From Amycolatopsis sp. WQ 127309 (GTDB lineage Bacteria > Actinomycetota > Actinomycetes > Mycobacteriales > Pseudonocardiaceae), in the NCBI RefSeq assembly GCF_023023025.1, contig NZ_CP095481.1, forward strand, positions 8,941,001 through 9,005,000: 64,000 nt of DNA. Reading direction: 5' to 3'. The notes below the pieces were generated by a model, which worked only from the letters and a program-made list of their open reading frames with translations, searched no databases and was not told the origin of the DNA. The position numbers and the translations under genes were made by a program. Below are positions 26,427 through 35,665 of the stretch, piece after piece (position 1 is the first letter of the stretch; each line of letters begins with the position of its first letter).

Positions 26427-28450
26427 CGGACGACCACCGCCAGCGCGTCGGCCGAGGGCGACGCGTTCTCGCGGCCCTCGATCCAGCCGGCGATGGCGGC
26501 GACGGCGTCGGCCACCGGCACCCCGTTGATCTGCCCGCCGTCGCGGAAGCGGAACGACACCGCGCCCGCCTCGACGTCCTTCGCGCCGGCCAGCAGCATG
26601 AAGGGCACCTTCTGCGTGGTGTGCGTGCGGATCTTCTTCTGCATCCGGTCGTCGCTGGCGTCGACCTCGGCGCGGATCCCCTTGGCGCGCAACGCCTTCT
26701 CGACGTCACGCAGGAAGCCGACCTGGTCGGCGGTGATCGGGATGCCGACCACCTGCACCGGCGCCAGCCACGCCGGGAACGCGCCCGCGTAGTGCTCGGT
26801 CAGCACGCCGAAGAAGCGCTCGATCGAGCCGAACAGCGCGCGGTGGATCATCACCGGCGTCTGCCGGGTGCCATCCGGCGCCGTGTACTCCAGCTCGAAG
26901 CGCTTGTTCTGGTTGAAGTCCAGCTGGATGGTCGACATCTGCCAGGTGCGCCCGATGGCGTCCTTGGCCTGCACCGAGATCTTCGGGCCGTAGAAGGCCG
27001 CGCCGCCCGGGTCCGGGACCAGCTCGAGGCCGGAGTCGACGGCGGCCTGCCGCAGTGTCTCGGTGGCCTCCTCCCACTCCCAGTCCTCGCCGATGAACTT
27101 CGCCGAGTCGCCGCGGGTGGACAGCTCGAGGTAGAAGTCGGAGAGGCCGTAGTCGGCCAGCAGGTCGAGCACGAACTTCAGCAGCGACCGGAGCTCGCCC
27201 GGCATCTGCTCCTTGGTGCAGTAGATGTGCGAGTCGTCCATCGTCAGGCCGCGTACGCGGGTCAGGCCGTGCACCACGCCCGACTTCTCGTAGCGGTAGA
27301 CCGTGCCGAACTCGAACAGCCGCAGCGGCAGCTCGCGGTAGGACCGCCCGCGCGAGCGGAAGATCAGGTTGTGCATCGGGCAGTTCATGGCCTTGAGGTA
27401 GTAGTTCTCCTCGTCGAACTGCACCGGCGGGAACATGGTGTCCGCGTAGTAGGGCAGGTGGCCGGAGGTGTGGAACAGCTCGCCCTTGCTGATGTGCGGG
27501 GTGTTCACGAACTCGTAGCCGGCCTCCTCGTGGCGGCGGCGCGAGTAGTTCTCCAGCTCCCGGCGGATGATGCCGCCCTTGGGGTGGAACACCGGCAGGC
27601 CGGAGCCGATCTCCTCCGGGAAGGAGAACAGGTCCAGCTCGGCGCCGAGCTTGCGGTGGTCGCGGCGCTCGGCCTCGGCGATGCGCTCGAGGTGGGCGTC
27701 CTGCGCCTCGGCCGACTCCCACGCCGTGCCGTAGATCCGCTGCAGCTGCGGGTTCTTCTCACTCCCCCGCCAGTACGCGGCGGCGACGCGGGTCAGCTTG
27801 AACGCGGGGATGAACTTGGTGGTCGGCACGTGCGGACCACGGCAGAGGTCACTCCAGACACGTTCCTTGGTGCGCGGGTCGAGGTTGTCGTAGATGGTGA
27901 GCTCGCCCTCGCCGACCTCCATCACCTCGGAGGTGTCCACTTCGGACTTGAGGTCGACCAGCTCGAGCTTGAACGGCTCGTCCGCCAGTTCCTTCTTCGC
28001 CTCGTCCACGGAGTCGAAAACGCGCCGCGAGAACTGCTGGGCGCCCTTCACGATCTGCTTCATGCGCTTTTCGAGCGCCTGCAGGTCTTCCGGGGTGAAC
28101 GGGGTGTCGACGGCGAAGTCGTAGTAGAAACCGTCCTTCACCGGCGGGCCGATACCGAGCTTGGCCTGCGGGAACTGCTGCTGCACGGCCTGGGCGAGCA
28201 CGTGCGCCGCCGAATGGCGGATGACGCTGCGGCCGTCCTCGGTGTTCGCGGCGACCGGTTCGACCTCGGCGTCGACTTCCGGGGCCCAGGCGAGGTCGCG
28301 CAGCTTGCCCTCGGCGTCGCGCACGACGACGACCGTGTCCGCGCCCTTGGTCGGCAGGCCCGCTTCGCGGACCGCCGACCCCGCCGTAGTGCCCGCCGGT
28401 ACCACCACGCGGGAGGCGGCCACGGGGGAAACGGGGGACGGCTGCGACAC
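26423..28450 (-). CDS. thrS: Threonyl-tRNA synthetase
   Basis: This class II synthetase charges tRNA-Thr. The 675-residue product has an N-terminal TGS domain, the editing domain ([15 protein letters not shown] and DLCRGPHVP), and a catalytic core with motif 2 ([33 protein letters not shown]). The zinc ligand Cys is in AMNCPMHN. Motif 3 ([16 protein letters not shown]) and an anticodon-binding domain follow. The GTG at 28450 has GAGGAG seven bases upstream; a TTG further out is unlikely. Confidence 0.96.
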   Translation of the reverse strand: MSQPSPVSPVAASRVVVPAGTTAGSAVREAGLPTKGADTVVVVRDAEGKLRDLAWAPEVDAEVEPVAANTEDGRSVIRHSAAHVLAQAVQQQFPQAKLGIGPPVKDGFYYDFAVDTPFTPEDLQALEKRMKQIVKGAQQFSRRVFDSVDEAKKELADEPFKLELVDLKSEVDTSEVMEVGEGELTIYDNLDPRTKERVWSDLCRGPHVPTTKFIPAFKLTRVAAAYWRGSEKNPQLQRIYGTAWESAEAQDAHLERIAEAERRDHRKLGAELDLFSFPEEIGSGLPVFHPKGGIIRRELENYSRRRHEEAGYEFVNTPHISKGELFHTSGHLPYYADTMFPPVQFDEENYYLKAMNCPMHNLIFRSRGRSYRELPLRLFEFGTVYRYEKSGVVHGLTRVRGLTMDDSHIYCTKEQMPGELRSLLKFVLDLLADYGLSDFYLELSTRGDSAKFIGEDWEWEEATETLRQAAVDSGLELVPDPGGAAFYGPKISVQAKDAIGRTWQMSTIQLDFNQNKRFELEYTAPDGTRQTPVMIHRALFGSIERFFGVLTEHYAGAFPAWLAPVQVVGIPITADQVGFLRDVEKALRAKGIRAEVDASDDRMQKKIRTHTTQKVPFMLLAGAKDVEAGAVSFRFRDGGQINGVPVADAVAAIAGWIEGRENASPSADALAVVVR

Positions 28451-28537
28451 GATCGGCTCCTCGAACTGGAGTGACAAAGACGACTCCGACGATGCTAGTC
28501 GGCGGCCGGTTCGCGCCTCACGCGCGTCCGGGAATGC

Positions 28538-28575
28538 CGGGCGGCCCGCCTCCCGGAACGGAGACGGGCCGCCCG
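28538..28575 (-). terminator. GC-rich hairpin after nitroreductase gene
   Basis: CGGGCGGCCCG at 28538-28548 pairs with 28565-28575; a short extension inside the stem (CTCC/GGAG) is possible. It lies 15 bases beyond the stop of the 28591-29205 gene. No U-tract is present. Confidence 0.65.
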
Positions 28576-28590
28576 ATCGGGGTAGTCAGT

Positions 28591-29205
28591 TCAGAGGGTC
28601 TCGACGACCTGGTCGAAGTCCAGCCGCGGCAACCGGTCGAACCACGGGTTCTCGCCGGGCTTGCCGACGTTGACGACGACCAGCGAGCGCAGCGGCTTGC
28701 CGTCGAAGAACTCCTTGTCGACACCAGCGGCGTCGAAACCGGTCATCGGGCCGGCGGCCAGCCCGGCGGCGCGGACGCCGATGATGAAGTAGCCGACCTG
28801 CAGCAGCGAGTTCAGCTTGGCGAACTCGACGCGGCCGGCCTCGTCGGAGAAGGCGTCCTTCGCTCCCGGGGCGTGCGGGAAGACCTGCGGCAGGTTTTCG
28901 TGGAAGTCGACGTCGGCGGCGAGCACGACGGTCAGCGGCGCGGCCTCGGTCTTGCCGCGGTTGCCCGGGGCCATGTGCGGCAGCAGGCGGGCCCTCGCCT
29001 CGGCGCTCCGGAGCACGAGCACGCGCAGCGGCTGGGTGTTCTTCGACGTCGGGGCCCACTTGACGAGGTCGTAGATCGCGCGGACCTGCTCGTCGGTCAC
29101 CGGCTCGGAGCTGAAGCTGTTCGCCGTGCGCGCCTCGCGGAACAGCAGGTTCTGGACGTCCGCGGGCAGCTCGAGGGCCTGGTCCTGCTCGGCAAAGGTG
29201 GTCAT
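28591..29205 (-). CDS. Nitroreductase-fold malonic-semialdehyde-reductase-like (RutE/HadB type)
   Basis: This is a 204-residue flavoprotein of the nitroreductase superfamily. Characteristic parts are LLFREARTANSFSSEPVTDEQVRAIYDLVKWAPTSKNTQPLR, then LNSLLQVGYFIIGVRAAGLAAGPMTGFDAAGVDKEFF and VVVNVGKPGENPWFDRLPRL. These match the RutE/HadB subgroup, which reduces 3-oxopropanoate or related compounds with FMN and NAD(P)H. No pyrimidine-degradation genes are adjacent, so the physiological substrate is uncertain. The start is ATG at 29205. It appears monocistronic. Confidence 0.88.
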   Translation of the reverse strand: MTTFAEQDQALELPADVQNLLFREARTANSFSSEPVTDEQVRAIYDLVKWAPTSKNTQPLRVLVLRSAEARARLLPHMAPGNRGKTEAAPLTVVLAADVDFHENLPQVFPHAPGAKDAFSDEAGRVEFAKLNSLLQVGYFIIGVRAAGLAAGPMTGFDAAGVDKEFFDGKPLRSLVVVNVGKPGENPWFDRLPRLDFDQVVETL

Positions 29206-29318
29206 GCGCGGGGTTCCTTCCGTGGGTCGGTCACCCCGTCCAACCTGATTGAGCGTTGAACTATTTCACTCCCGGCCGTCCCGCGCCGGTGAAGTGGATC
29301 ACCAGCCCCGGGAACAGG

Positions 29319-29358
29319 CACGGCCGCCGATCCCCCGCGGCGGGGATCGGCGGCCGTG
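29319..29358 (-). terminator. Terminator after glycosylphosphotransferase gene
   Basis: A perfect 17-base stem (29319-29335 / 29342-29358) with a six-base loop lies about 30 bases past the stop of the gene at 29390-30919. It is very GC-rich and lacks a U-tract, like many actinobacterial terminators. Confidence 0.75.
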
Positions 29359-29389
29359 GCGCGGAAAGCGCAGTGGGAAACCGGACGGG

Positions 29390-30919
29390 TCAGTAGGCGC
29401 CCTGACCGCCCATCACCGCGCGGAACGTCTTCCAGAGGATCACCAGGTCCAGCGCGAGGGACCAGTCCTCGACGTAACGCAAGTCGAGCCGGATGCTCTC
29501 GGCCCAGGTGAGGTCGGAGCGCCCGCTCACCTGCCAGAGCCCGGTCAGGCCCGGCTTCACGAGCAGCCGGCGGCGCGCGTCCGGCGCGTACTGCGCGGTC
29601 TCCTCCGGCAGCGGCGGGCGGGGCCCGACGAGCGACATCTTCCCGGAGACGACGTTGAACAGCTGGGGCAGCTCGTCGAGCGAATACCGGCGCAGCAAAC
29701 CACCCACACGGGTGATACGCGGATCCCGTTTCATCTTGAACAACGGGCCCGCGCCCTCGTTCTCGGCCTGGAGCTTTTTGCGGATCTCGTCGGCGTTCGT
29801 CACCATCGTCCGGAACTTCAGCATGGTGAAAACGGCGCCGTCACGGCCGACGCGGTGCTGGCGGTAGATCACCGGGCCGCGGTCGTTCAGCTTGATCGCG
29901 ACCGCGATCGCGAGCAGCAGCGGGGACATCATCGTGAGCAGGAACGCCGAGCCGGCGCGGTCCACGATCTCCTTCACCACGCGGCGCCCGCCGGTGAACA
30001 TCGGCGCGGTGACCCGCAGCAGCGGCATCCCCAGCACCCCGGTGACGTTCAGCCGGGGCCCGGCCACCTCCATCAGCACGGGTGCCACGACCATCTCGGC
30101 GCCGGTGCCCTCCATGTCCCAGGCCAGGCGCTGCAGGCGCTTCGGGCTCCAGTACTGGTCCGCGGTGATCGCGACGACGCGGTAGCCGCCGCGGCGCACG
30201 TGCCGGGACAGCTCTTCCAGCCGCCCGACCACCGGGACGCCGTCGATCTCCCCGCTGTCGCGGTCGGCGCCGTGCCCGGTGAACGTGCAGGCCGCCTCGA
30301 CGCGCCACCCGACGTGGACCTCGGAACGCGTGCGGGCGATGAGGTCCGCGACGGTCTCCGGGCTGCCCGCGGCCATCACCGGCAGCAGGCAGAGTCCCTT
30401 GGCGCGCTTGCGGTGCAGCACCTGGCGCAGCAGGTAGCGCTGCGGGAACGCGACGAGCGCGATCGCCGGGACGACGACGAACACCCAGACCTGGACCTCG
30501 AGCGCGCCGAACAGCAGCCCGCCCAGCGCCACGAGGACGGCCGCGGTGATGAAGCCCCGGCCCAGGGTGCGGTACTCCTCCGCCCCCTCGCCGAGCACGC
30601 GCGGGCTCCACGCCCGGCTCACCGGCAGGGAGACGAAGATCGCCAGGATCGTGCCGAACGCGTGCATGTCGTGCGGAGCCACGCGGTCGATGACGAACGC
30701 GCTGATCGCGATCACCAGCAGCGTCACGAAGACGTCACTGCCGATGACCCAGGCTCTGTATCTGGCCTCCCAGGCCGCCGGTAGCGCCTTGGGCGACGGG
30801 GTGCCGGCCGGTTCTCCGGCCGGGACCCCGTCCCGCTTGGCGGGTCGCGGGATGGCTTGGAGGTCGATGTGCGGCGGTGGCTGGGCCACCGTGTACGAAG
30901 GCCGCACCGACTCTTCCAT
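29390..30919 (-). CDS. Polyprenyl glycosylphosphotransferase (exopolysaccharide-initiating)
   Basis: The product has 509 residues: four N-terminal spans (about residues 55-145), a Rossmann-like CoA-binding-type middle region, a fifth span (GSAFLLTMMSPLLLAIAVAI), and the bacterial sugar-transferase domain. The last carries YRQHRVGRDGAVFTMLKFRTM, YSLDELPQLFNVVSGKMSLVGPRP and VKPGLTGLWQVSGRSDLTW. Such enzymes move a sugar-1-phosphate to undecaprenyl phosphate to start glycan synthesis. The ATG at 30919 has GGGAGG seven bases before it. It stands alone; the nearest glycosyltransferases are 28 kb away. Confidence 0.92.
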   Translation of the reverse strand: MEESVRPSYTVAQPPPHIDLQAIPRPAKRDGVPAGEPAGTPSPKALPAAWEARYRAWVIGSDVFVTLLVIAISAFVIDRVAPHDMHAFGTILAIFVSLPVSRAWSPRVLGEGAEEYRTLGRGFITAAVLVALGGLLFGALEVQVWVFVVVPAIALVAFPQRYLLRQVLHRKRAKGLCLLPVMAAGSPETVADLIARTRSEVHVGWRVEAACTFTGHGADRDSGEIDGVPVVGRLEELSRHVRRGGYRVVAITADQYWSPKRLQRLAWDMEGTGAEMVVAPVLMEVAGPRLNVTGVLGMPLLRVTAPMFTGGRRVVKEIVDRAGSAFLLTMMSPLLLAIAVAIKLNDRGPVIYRQHRVGRDGAVFTMLKFRTMVTNADEIRKKLQAENEGAGPLFKMKRDPRITRVGGLLRRYSLDELPQLFNVVSGKMSLVGPRPPLPEETAQYAPDARRRLLVKPGLTGLWQVSGRSDLTWAESIRLDLRYVEDWSLALDLVILWKTFRAVMGGQGAY

Positions 30920-31720
30920 CAGACCTCCCGGAAACAGGAATCGGAGTTGTAACCGCGGGCACACTGCGTCACCGAGAGTGATTTCGGAGAGTGATCGCAA
31001 ACTCGGTGGTCGCGCTGGGGCCGCGGAAGCTTCACAAGGCAAGGTATCGGCGACTCTCTCAGCATCGTTACAACGATTTCGAGCCACATGCTGTGCGTCT
31101 TCCCCGCCAGAAAATGGCCGCAAGATAACAAGATGATGACGATGGGTAATAGCGCGTATCCCGAGGAAAACTACGCAATGTAGCCAAAATCGCGATACCC
31201 GCACCCGGGTGGACGCTGCCGGTCCGAACGGCCGAGCGGCCGGCGGAATCCACTGTGGACATCGCGAGGGACCGGCGGTCCACAATGGATCGAACGGCGC
31301 CGTGCCGGGCCCGGGTGATCACGCGGTGACGTTCGCCGCCAAGTCGTCACTCGTGCCGGTTTCCGTCACGGATCACCCTGCGCGAGCGGACCACGGCCCG
31401 GACGCGGCCGAGCCGGTGATCCACCGGCTGCGCACCGTGACCACGCGGTCACGGCGGGACGGCCCGGCGCGAGCGCGTCGCCGTCGCGTGCCGAGGATCA
31501 CACCACCACCTCCCAGCATGGCCCGGTTCGACAGAAAGCCACCGACACGGCAGCTTCCGGAAGAAACTCCCACCGGGCCCGCGACACCGACCCGAAGCTC
31601 TGTTGACAGCTCATACGGCGGATTCAAGGAGACAGTTCACTCCGGATCGCACGCCTACCCGCGCGGGGGATGAAAGCCATGATCGCGCCGGCCGAAAGCG
31701 CCCGCGGAAAGTGACCGCAC
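30920..31720. other. Long intergenic region upstream of the glycosylphosphotransferase
   Basis: About 800 bases contain no gene I can support. The first 260 bases (to about 31180) are less GC-rich than the surroundings and probably hold the promoter and leader of the minus-strand gene starting at 30919. Some open frames exist on both strands, but their composition is arginine-rich and typical of non-coding GC-rich DNA. Confidence 0.55.
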
Positions 31721-31729
31721 GCTGGGGGT

Positions 31730-31773
31730 CCGGGGGCTTGCCCCCGGCGGGGGCGTGGGGGCTCGGCCCCCAC
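31730..31773. repeat. Two adjacent GC-rich hairpins
   Basis: CCGGGGGC-TT-GCCCCCGG (31730-31747) and GTGGGGGC-TCG-GCCCCCAC (31755-31773) are perfect short palindromes in tandem. Similar words occur widely in actinobacterial intergenic DNA. They lie just beyond the tRNA-Val terminator. Confidence 0.6.
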
Positions 31774-31786
31774 AGGACACAACGAG

Positions 31787-31823
31787 AAGAGCCCTGCTTG
31801 CGCAGTCCGCAAGCAGGGCTCTT
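31787..31823 (-). terminator. Terminator of tRNA-Val(CAC)
   Basis: A perfect 16-base stem (31787-31802 / 31808-31823), AAGAGCCCTGCTTGCG with a five-base loop, lies 13 bases beyond the 3' end of the tRNA on the minus strand. Confidence 0.85.
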
Positions 31824-31836
31824 CCAGATTCGAGTG

Positions 31837-31908
31837 TGGGCGATACTGGGATCGAACCAGTGACCTCTTCGGTGTGAACGAAGCGCTCTCCCCCTGAGCT
31901 AATCGCCC
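31837..31908 (-). tRNA. tRNA-Val (CAC)
   Basis: This is a 72-base cloverleaf on the minus strand. The acceptor is GGGCGAT/ATCGCCC with discriminator A, the D-arm TAGCTCAGGGGGAGAGC, and the anticodon stem-loop CTTCG-TTCACAC-CGAAG giving CAC. The T-arm contains GGTTCGATCCC. The CCA end is not encoded. Confidence 0.95.
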
Positions 31909-32302
31909 GCTCGGGGTGTTGGGGGTAACTGTAGCGCACGACTTCAGAACGCCTGCAAACGGGTGGTCCTGAGCGACCACACTCCGCTTACCGGCGAGTA
32001 CGGAACGAACAACCCCGAGCTAACCGGGGTTGCGGGGCCCGGGGGCCGCCCGACACGACGTTCGACATCCGTGCGACGGTGCTACCACGCGGCGATCAAA
32101 CCGCGCAGTATGGACAGGTGGGACCCTCGCGGGCGCGTCCGTCGTACTGCGTGCCGCGGGTGAACCACGGACGACAGACAGGGGCCGATGCGCCCGGACG
32201 GGTGATCTGCGGCTTACCCGCGACGGAATCGGCCTCCCGGTGCGTCCCAGTGGTGACGCCCTCGGCCAGGCCGGGCCGGGAAGGGAGACGAGGGGTAGGA
32301 CG

Positions 32303-32728
32303 ATGCGCAACGATCACGTGACGCTCCGCTCGACGGCGGTCTTCGACCTGCTGGCGCCGCGGACGCCCGCGGTTCCGGTGAAGGTGGAGCTGCGCTACGA
32401 CACACGCGACCCGTACGCGGTCGTCGCCGCCTTCCGCACCGGCCGCGCCGGCTGGGTCGAGTGGGTGTACGCCCGCGACCTCCTCGCGGACGGCCTCCTG
32501 GCCGACGCGGGCGACGGCGACGTCCGCATCCGCCCGTCGGTCGAGGACCCGGAATCGGTGCTCATCGAGCTGAACTCGCCGTCCGGGCACGCCATGTTCG
32601 AGGCGTCCGCCCAAGAGCTGGCCGACTTCCTCGACCGCACCTACGACGTGGTGCTGCCGGGCAACGAGCACCTGTGGGTCGACGTCGACGACGCCCTGAC
32701 CCACCTCATCCCGCACGATCTGGCCTGA
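32303..32728 (+). CDS. ssgB: SsgB-type sporulation/cell-division protein
   Basis: This is a 141-residue SsgA-like protein (SALP). The sequence MRNDHVTLRSTAVFDLLAP and VKVELRYDTRDPYAVVAAFRTGRAGWVEWVYARDLLADGLL is close to SsgB, the member that in Streptomyces places FtsZ at sporulation septa. The C-terminal ELADFLDRTYDVVLPGNEHLWVDVDDALTHLI is also typical. The ATG at 32303 has GGGTAGGACG upstream. Its presence supports a sporulating or filamentous actinomycete host. Confidence 0.92.
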   Translation: MRNDHVTLRSTAVFDLLAPRTPAVPVKVELRYDTRDPYAVVAAFRTGRAGWVEWVYARDLLADGLLADAGDGDVRIRPSVEDPESVLIELNSPSGHAMFEASAQELADFLDRTYDVVLPGNEHLWVDVDDALTHLIPHDLA

Positions 32729-32852
32729 TCACGGCGCCGCAACGGCCAAGTGACACCCCGGTGTCAAAGCCGTTCGCGGGGTTCGATATGGTTTTTCCAC
32801 ACCACGGCGACGGGGTGAGGCACACAGCCTCAAGGCCCCGAAGCTGCGGAGT

Positions 32853-32925
32853 GCGGATGTAGCGCAGCTGGTAGCGCATCACCTTGCCAAGGTGAGGGTC
32901 GCGGGTTCGAATCCCGTCATCCGCT
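32853..32925 (+). tRNA. tRNA-Gly (GCC)
   Basis: This is a 73-base cloverleaf: acceptor GCGGATG/CATCCGC, anticodon stem-loop TCACC-TTGCCAA-GGTGA giving GCC, and T-arm GCGGGTTCGAATCCCGT. It is first of a three-tRNA cluster on the plus strand, 25 bases before tRNA-Cys. Confidence 0.96.
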
Positions 32926-32950
32926 CGGTAGGCTTCTCGAGGCCTGGCAC

Positions 32951-33021
32951 GGTGGAGTGGCCGAGAGGCAAGGCAACGGCCTGCAAAGCCGTGTACACGG
33001 GTTCGAATCCCGTCTCCACCT
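32951..33021 (+). tRNA. tRNA-Cys (GCA)
   Basis: This is a 71-base cloverleaf: acceptor GGTGGAG/CTCCACC with discriminator U, and anticodon stem-loop ACGGC-CTGCAAA-GCCGT giving GCA. The T-arm contains GGGTTCGAATCCC. It is followed after one base by tRNA-Val. Confidence 0.96.
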
Positions 33022-33022
33022 C

Positions 33023-33097
33023 GCGCGATTAGCTCAGCGGGAGAGCGCTTCCCTGACACGGAAGAGGTCACTGGTTCAATCCCAGTATCGCGCACCA
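33023..33097 (+). tRNA. tRNA-Val (GAC), likely integration target
   Basis: The acceptor is GCGCGAT/ATCGCGC, the anticodon stem-loop CTTCC-CTGACAC-GGAAG giving GAC, and the T-arm contains GGTTCAATCCC. Unlike the neighbouring tRNAs, CCA is encoded (33095-33097). A broken tyrosine integrase lies only 50 bases beyond, so the 3' half of this tRNA is the probable attachment site. No second copy of the tRNA end was found in the window. Confidence 0.93.
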
Positions 33098-33113
33098 CCT
33101 GAAACTGCAGGTC

Positions 33114-33149
33114 AGAAGCCCTGTCCCTCCCCGGAGGGGCAGGGCTTCT
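33114..33149 (+). terminator. Terminator of the tRNA-Gly/Cys/Val cluster
   Basis: A 17-base stem (33114-33130 / 33133-33149, one G-U pair) with a two-base loop lies 16 bases after tRNA-Val. Its right arm overlaps the integrase stop codon at 33148-33150, so it may also serve the minus strand. Confidence 0.8.
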
Positions 33150-34475
33150 ACTCGTCAGTCGGCGACAATCCGGCGACGGCACCCAGCGCCGGGATGGCCC
33201 TCCCGGACCGCAGATGCGGGAACCAGGAAACCAGCTTCGCCCGTTCGCCCGGGTACAGGGACGCCAGCGATCGCAGCCAGCGTTCCTCCAGGACGTCCTG
33301 GATCTGGTTCACCATCGCTGGCGTCACGTGGTCGTAAACGCGGGCGATGCCCTTCATCTTCTGTCCCAGCCGCGCCCGCCGGGCGACCTCCGGAATCCCG
33401 TCCTCGGTCAGCCACGTGGCGTGCGTGTGCCGGCCTTCGTGGAAGGTGAACGTCGGCAGGATCGGTGGCCGCCGCTCCCCCGCCCGGGCGTCATCCAGCT
33501 CGACACCGTCCCAGGCCGGTCGCCAGAACCGGATCCGGAAGTTCGACCGCCGCCACGGATGCCCCTCCGGCGTCGACATCACGAATGGATCCCGATGGCT
33601 GTCCATCAACTCCTCATAGAGCACCGCGATGCCCGGCGGGAGCGCCACGAACCGAGTCCCCGCAGGGGTTTTCGTCCGCCCCTTCTTCGGCCGGGAGTTC
33701 CCACGCCGTGTCGGCGGACGCTGGCGGCCATCCGCGTGATGATCATCACTCTTTCGGCCTCCTTTGTAGACCTTCCCGCCGATCTCTTTCAGGGGCGACC
33801 GGATCTCGATGCCACGACGTTCAGCGTCGTACTCGTGCCGTTGCTGCCCGACAAGTTCACCCCATCGGGCGCCGGTATAACGTCCATCAGGCACAACACG
33901 AAGCCCGACATCCCCAGCCCCAACTCATAGAGCCGCATCGCGGCCCGCAGCGCCTGGGCGGGCGTGGCCACCAGTCGCTCGGTGTCGAACTCCCCGCTCG
34001 TCACCCGAACGCCATTGCAGGGATTGGCCGGGATCATCCGGGCCCGCACCGCGCCGTTCATGATCGTGGAGAACAACGCGAAGTACGACGACACCGACGA
34101 CTCGGCGAACTCATCGTGCAGCTCCGAGAGCCACCGCTCGATCTCGACGTACCCGTTGAAGATCGCGATCAACGGCCACGCCCGCCACTGCGGCAGCAGC
34201 TGGTTGTCGAGGAACGAGCGGTACTTCGCGACCGTGTTCAGCTCCAACCGCGGCGACACCGCGTCCAACCACTCCTCGGCGAAGTCGTCAAACCGGGTCT
34301 CCCCGTCTCGCGGGTCCAGCCACAGGTTCCGCCGGATCAGCGCCTCCTGCTCGACCCCCCAGTTCTCAGCCGCGTCCTTGCTGGGGAACCCTGACTTGCT
34401 CCCCCACGTCCCATCGGGACGCTTGTACCGGGCACGCCACTCACCCGTACTGGGCTCTTGCTGGCCGTGGGCCAT
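33148..34475 (-). pseudogene. Tyrosine integrase broken by a frameshift
   Basis: The N-terminal half reads from ATG 34475 (MAHGQQEPSTGEWRARYKR, SAM-like domain, up to GLGMSGFVLCLMD). The catalytic half continues in another frame from about 33880 (YTGARWGELVGQQ) to the stop at 33148. One missing base near 33877-33884 would restore a protein of about 440 residues. Catalytic residues are visible: Arg in TGARWGEL, His/Arg in FHEGRHTHATW and Tyr in ARVYDHVTP. The usual LGH is LGQ. It sits beside tRNA-Val with an excisionase-like gene upstream, the normal layout of actinomycete integrative elements. Confidence 0.85.
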
Positions 34476-34508
34476 CCTTCACTCCTCTTCTCTGTTGATC
34501 CGTCCGCA

Positions 34509-34796
34509 TCACGCGGCGCGGAAGTCCTGGGCAATGTCCGCAACGGACGCCCGCCTGCGCGGCGGCTTCACCGGCGCCGCATTCAGCCGCACGATCTCGG
34601 CGACATCGGCACGGGTGAACCGGTAGTGCTTCCCGAATCGGTGATGCGGCATCACCCCGGCAGCGGCCTGGTCCTTCAAGGTCCTGGGCGACAGGTGCAG
34701 CAGTTCCCCGGCCTCCTCTGCGGTCAGCAGCGCGTCCGGATCCGCCTGCGGCTCCGGCACGGTCGCGCGGACCGCGGCCGCGAGCTCCCGGATCAC
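34509..34796 (-). CDS. Excisionase-type helix-turn-helix protein
   Basis: The product is a 95-residue protein with an HTH_17/MerR-like domain: ALLTAEEAGELLHLSPRTLKDQAAAGVMPHHRFGKHYRFTRADVAEIVRL. This type is commonly encoded directly upstream of tyrosine integrases and acts as the excision or directionality factor. The GTG start at 34796 has only a weak upstream site (GAGGAG lies about 20 bases away). It is 33 bases before the broken integrase, same strand. Intact in sequence, but its partner is not. Confidence 0.85.
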   Translation of the reverse strand: MIRELAAAVRATVPEPQADPDALLTAEEAGELLHLSPRTLKDQAAAGVMPHHRFGKHYRFTRADVAEIVRLNAAPVKPPRRRASVADIAQDFRAA

Positions 34797-35064
34797 GGCG
34801 GCTACGACATGCTCCTCGGCGTGTTCGGTTTCATCACGTACTCCTCCTTTTTCCTTAGGCGACCAGAGGCAGATTCAGGGAAGTGTTCGCCACAGCACAT
34901 AGCCATCCATGCCGACGAACTCATGAGCAGTCAATAGTAACTCGAAAAGAAATACAAAAGAACCTCGTCAACGCAGGTACCACCAACGCCGCAAGATTCC
35001 GGCGACGCTACTATTCGTCAGACCAGCAGTAAAAAAAAACACGACCACAAAGAAAGGTTTCCAG

Positions 35065-35496
35065 ATGGCCAAGAAAGTCACCATCGAGATATCCGACGAC
35101 ACGGACGGCAGCCGCGCCGACCAGACTGTCCCCTTCGGACTCGACGGCGTGTCCTACGAGATCGACCTCTCCAACGCGAACGCCGGAGCGCTACGCGCAG
35201 CGATGGAGCCGTATGTGACAGCCGGCCGCCGCACCGGAGGACGCCGTATCAAGGTTGCTGCCGGCCAGCCGACCGACAGCACCAAGCAAGAACCGAAGAC
35301 CAGCACGGACTACACGGCGGCTCACGACATCCGGGCGTGGGCGCAAAGGAACGGCTACGAGGTGGCCGATCAAGGACGTATCTCCAAGTCGGTCGTCGAG
35401 GCATTCCACTCATCTCGTCAGGACAGCAACCCGGAGGCCACCCGAGAGCCTCGAATCACAACGAAGCCGAAGCGACGAACCCGGCGGAGCAAATGA
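35065..35496 (+). CDS. Lsr2-family nucleoid protein, variant
   Basis: This is a 143-residue Lsr2 relative. The N-terminal oligomerisation domain is clear (MAKKVTIEISDDTDG, TVPFGLDGVSYEIDLS). The C-terminal DNA-binding domain reads IRAWAQRNGYEVADQGRISKSVVEAFH, so the AT-hook-like RGR motif is QGR here. It has an extra basic tail of about 30 residues (KPKRRTRRSK). Lsr2 silences AT-rich foreign DNA. It lies in a locally AT-richer part of the integrated region, with AAAGAAAGG before the ATG, so it is probably a mobile-element copy and not the housekeeping Lsr2. Confidence 0.9.
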   Translation: MAKKVTIEISDDTDGSRADQTVPFGLDGVSYEIDLSNANAGALRAAMEPYVTAGRRTGGRRIKVAAGQPTDSTKQEPKTSTDYTAAHDIRAWAQRNGYEVADQGRISKSVVEAFHSSRQDSNPEATREPRITTKPKRRTRRSK

Positions 35497-35665
35497 GACT
35501 AGAACAGGAACGAACATAACCTTTCATGGTTGCAACTCAGGCACACTGACGCCCCTAACTCCGTCAGTCGGCCCCGTTGGAGACAAGAGATGACACATGC
35601 GTCCGGCTCCAGCGTCGACCACGCGCCTCCGGTCGCGTCGACGCCACCCTGCTTATGCTCATCAC

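Noticed and set aside
31598..31630. TTGACA followed by AAGGAG, resembling a plus-strand promoter and ribosome site
   Set aside because: No -10 hexamer at proper distance and the following frame has no protein-like composition.
33877..33884. Programmed frameshift in the integrase
   Set aside because: No slippery heptamer or downstream stem is evident at the junction; a mutation or sequence error is simpler.
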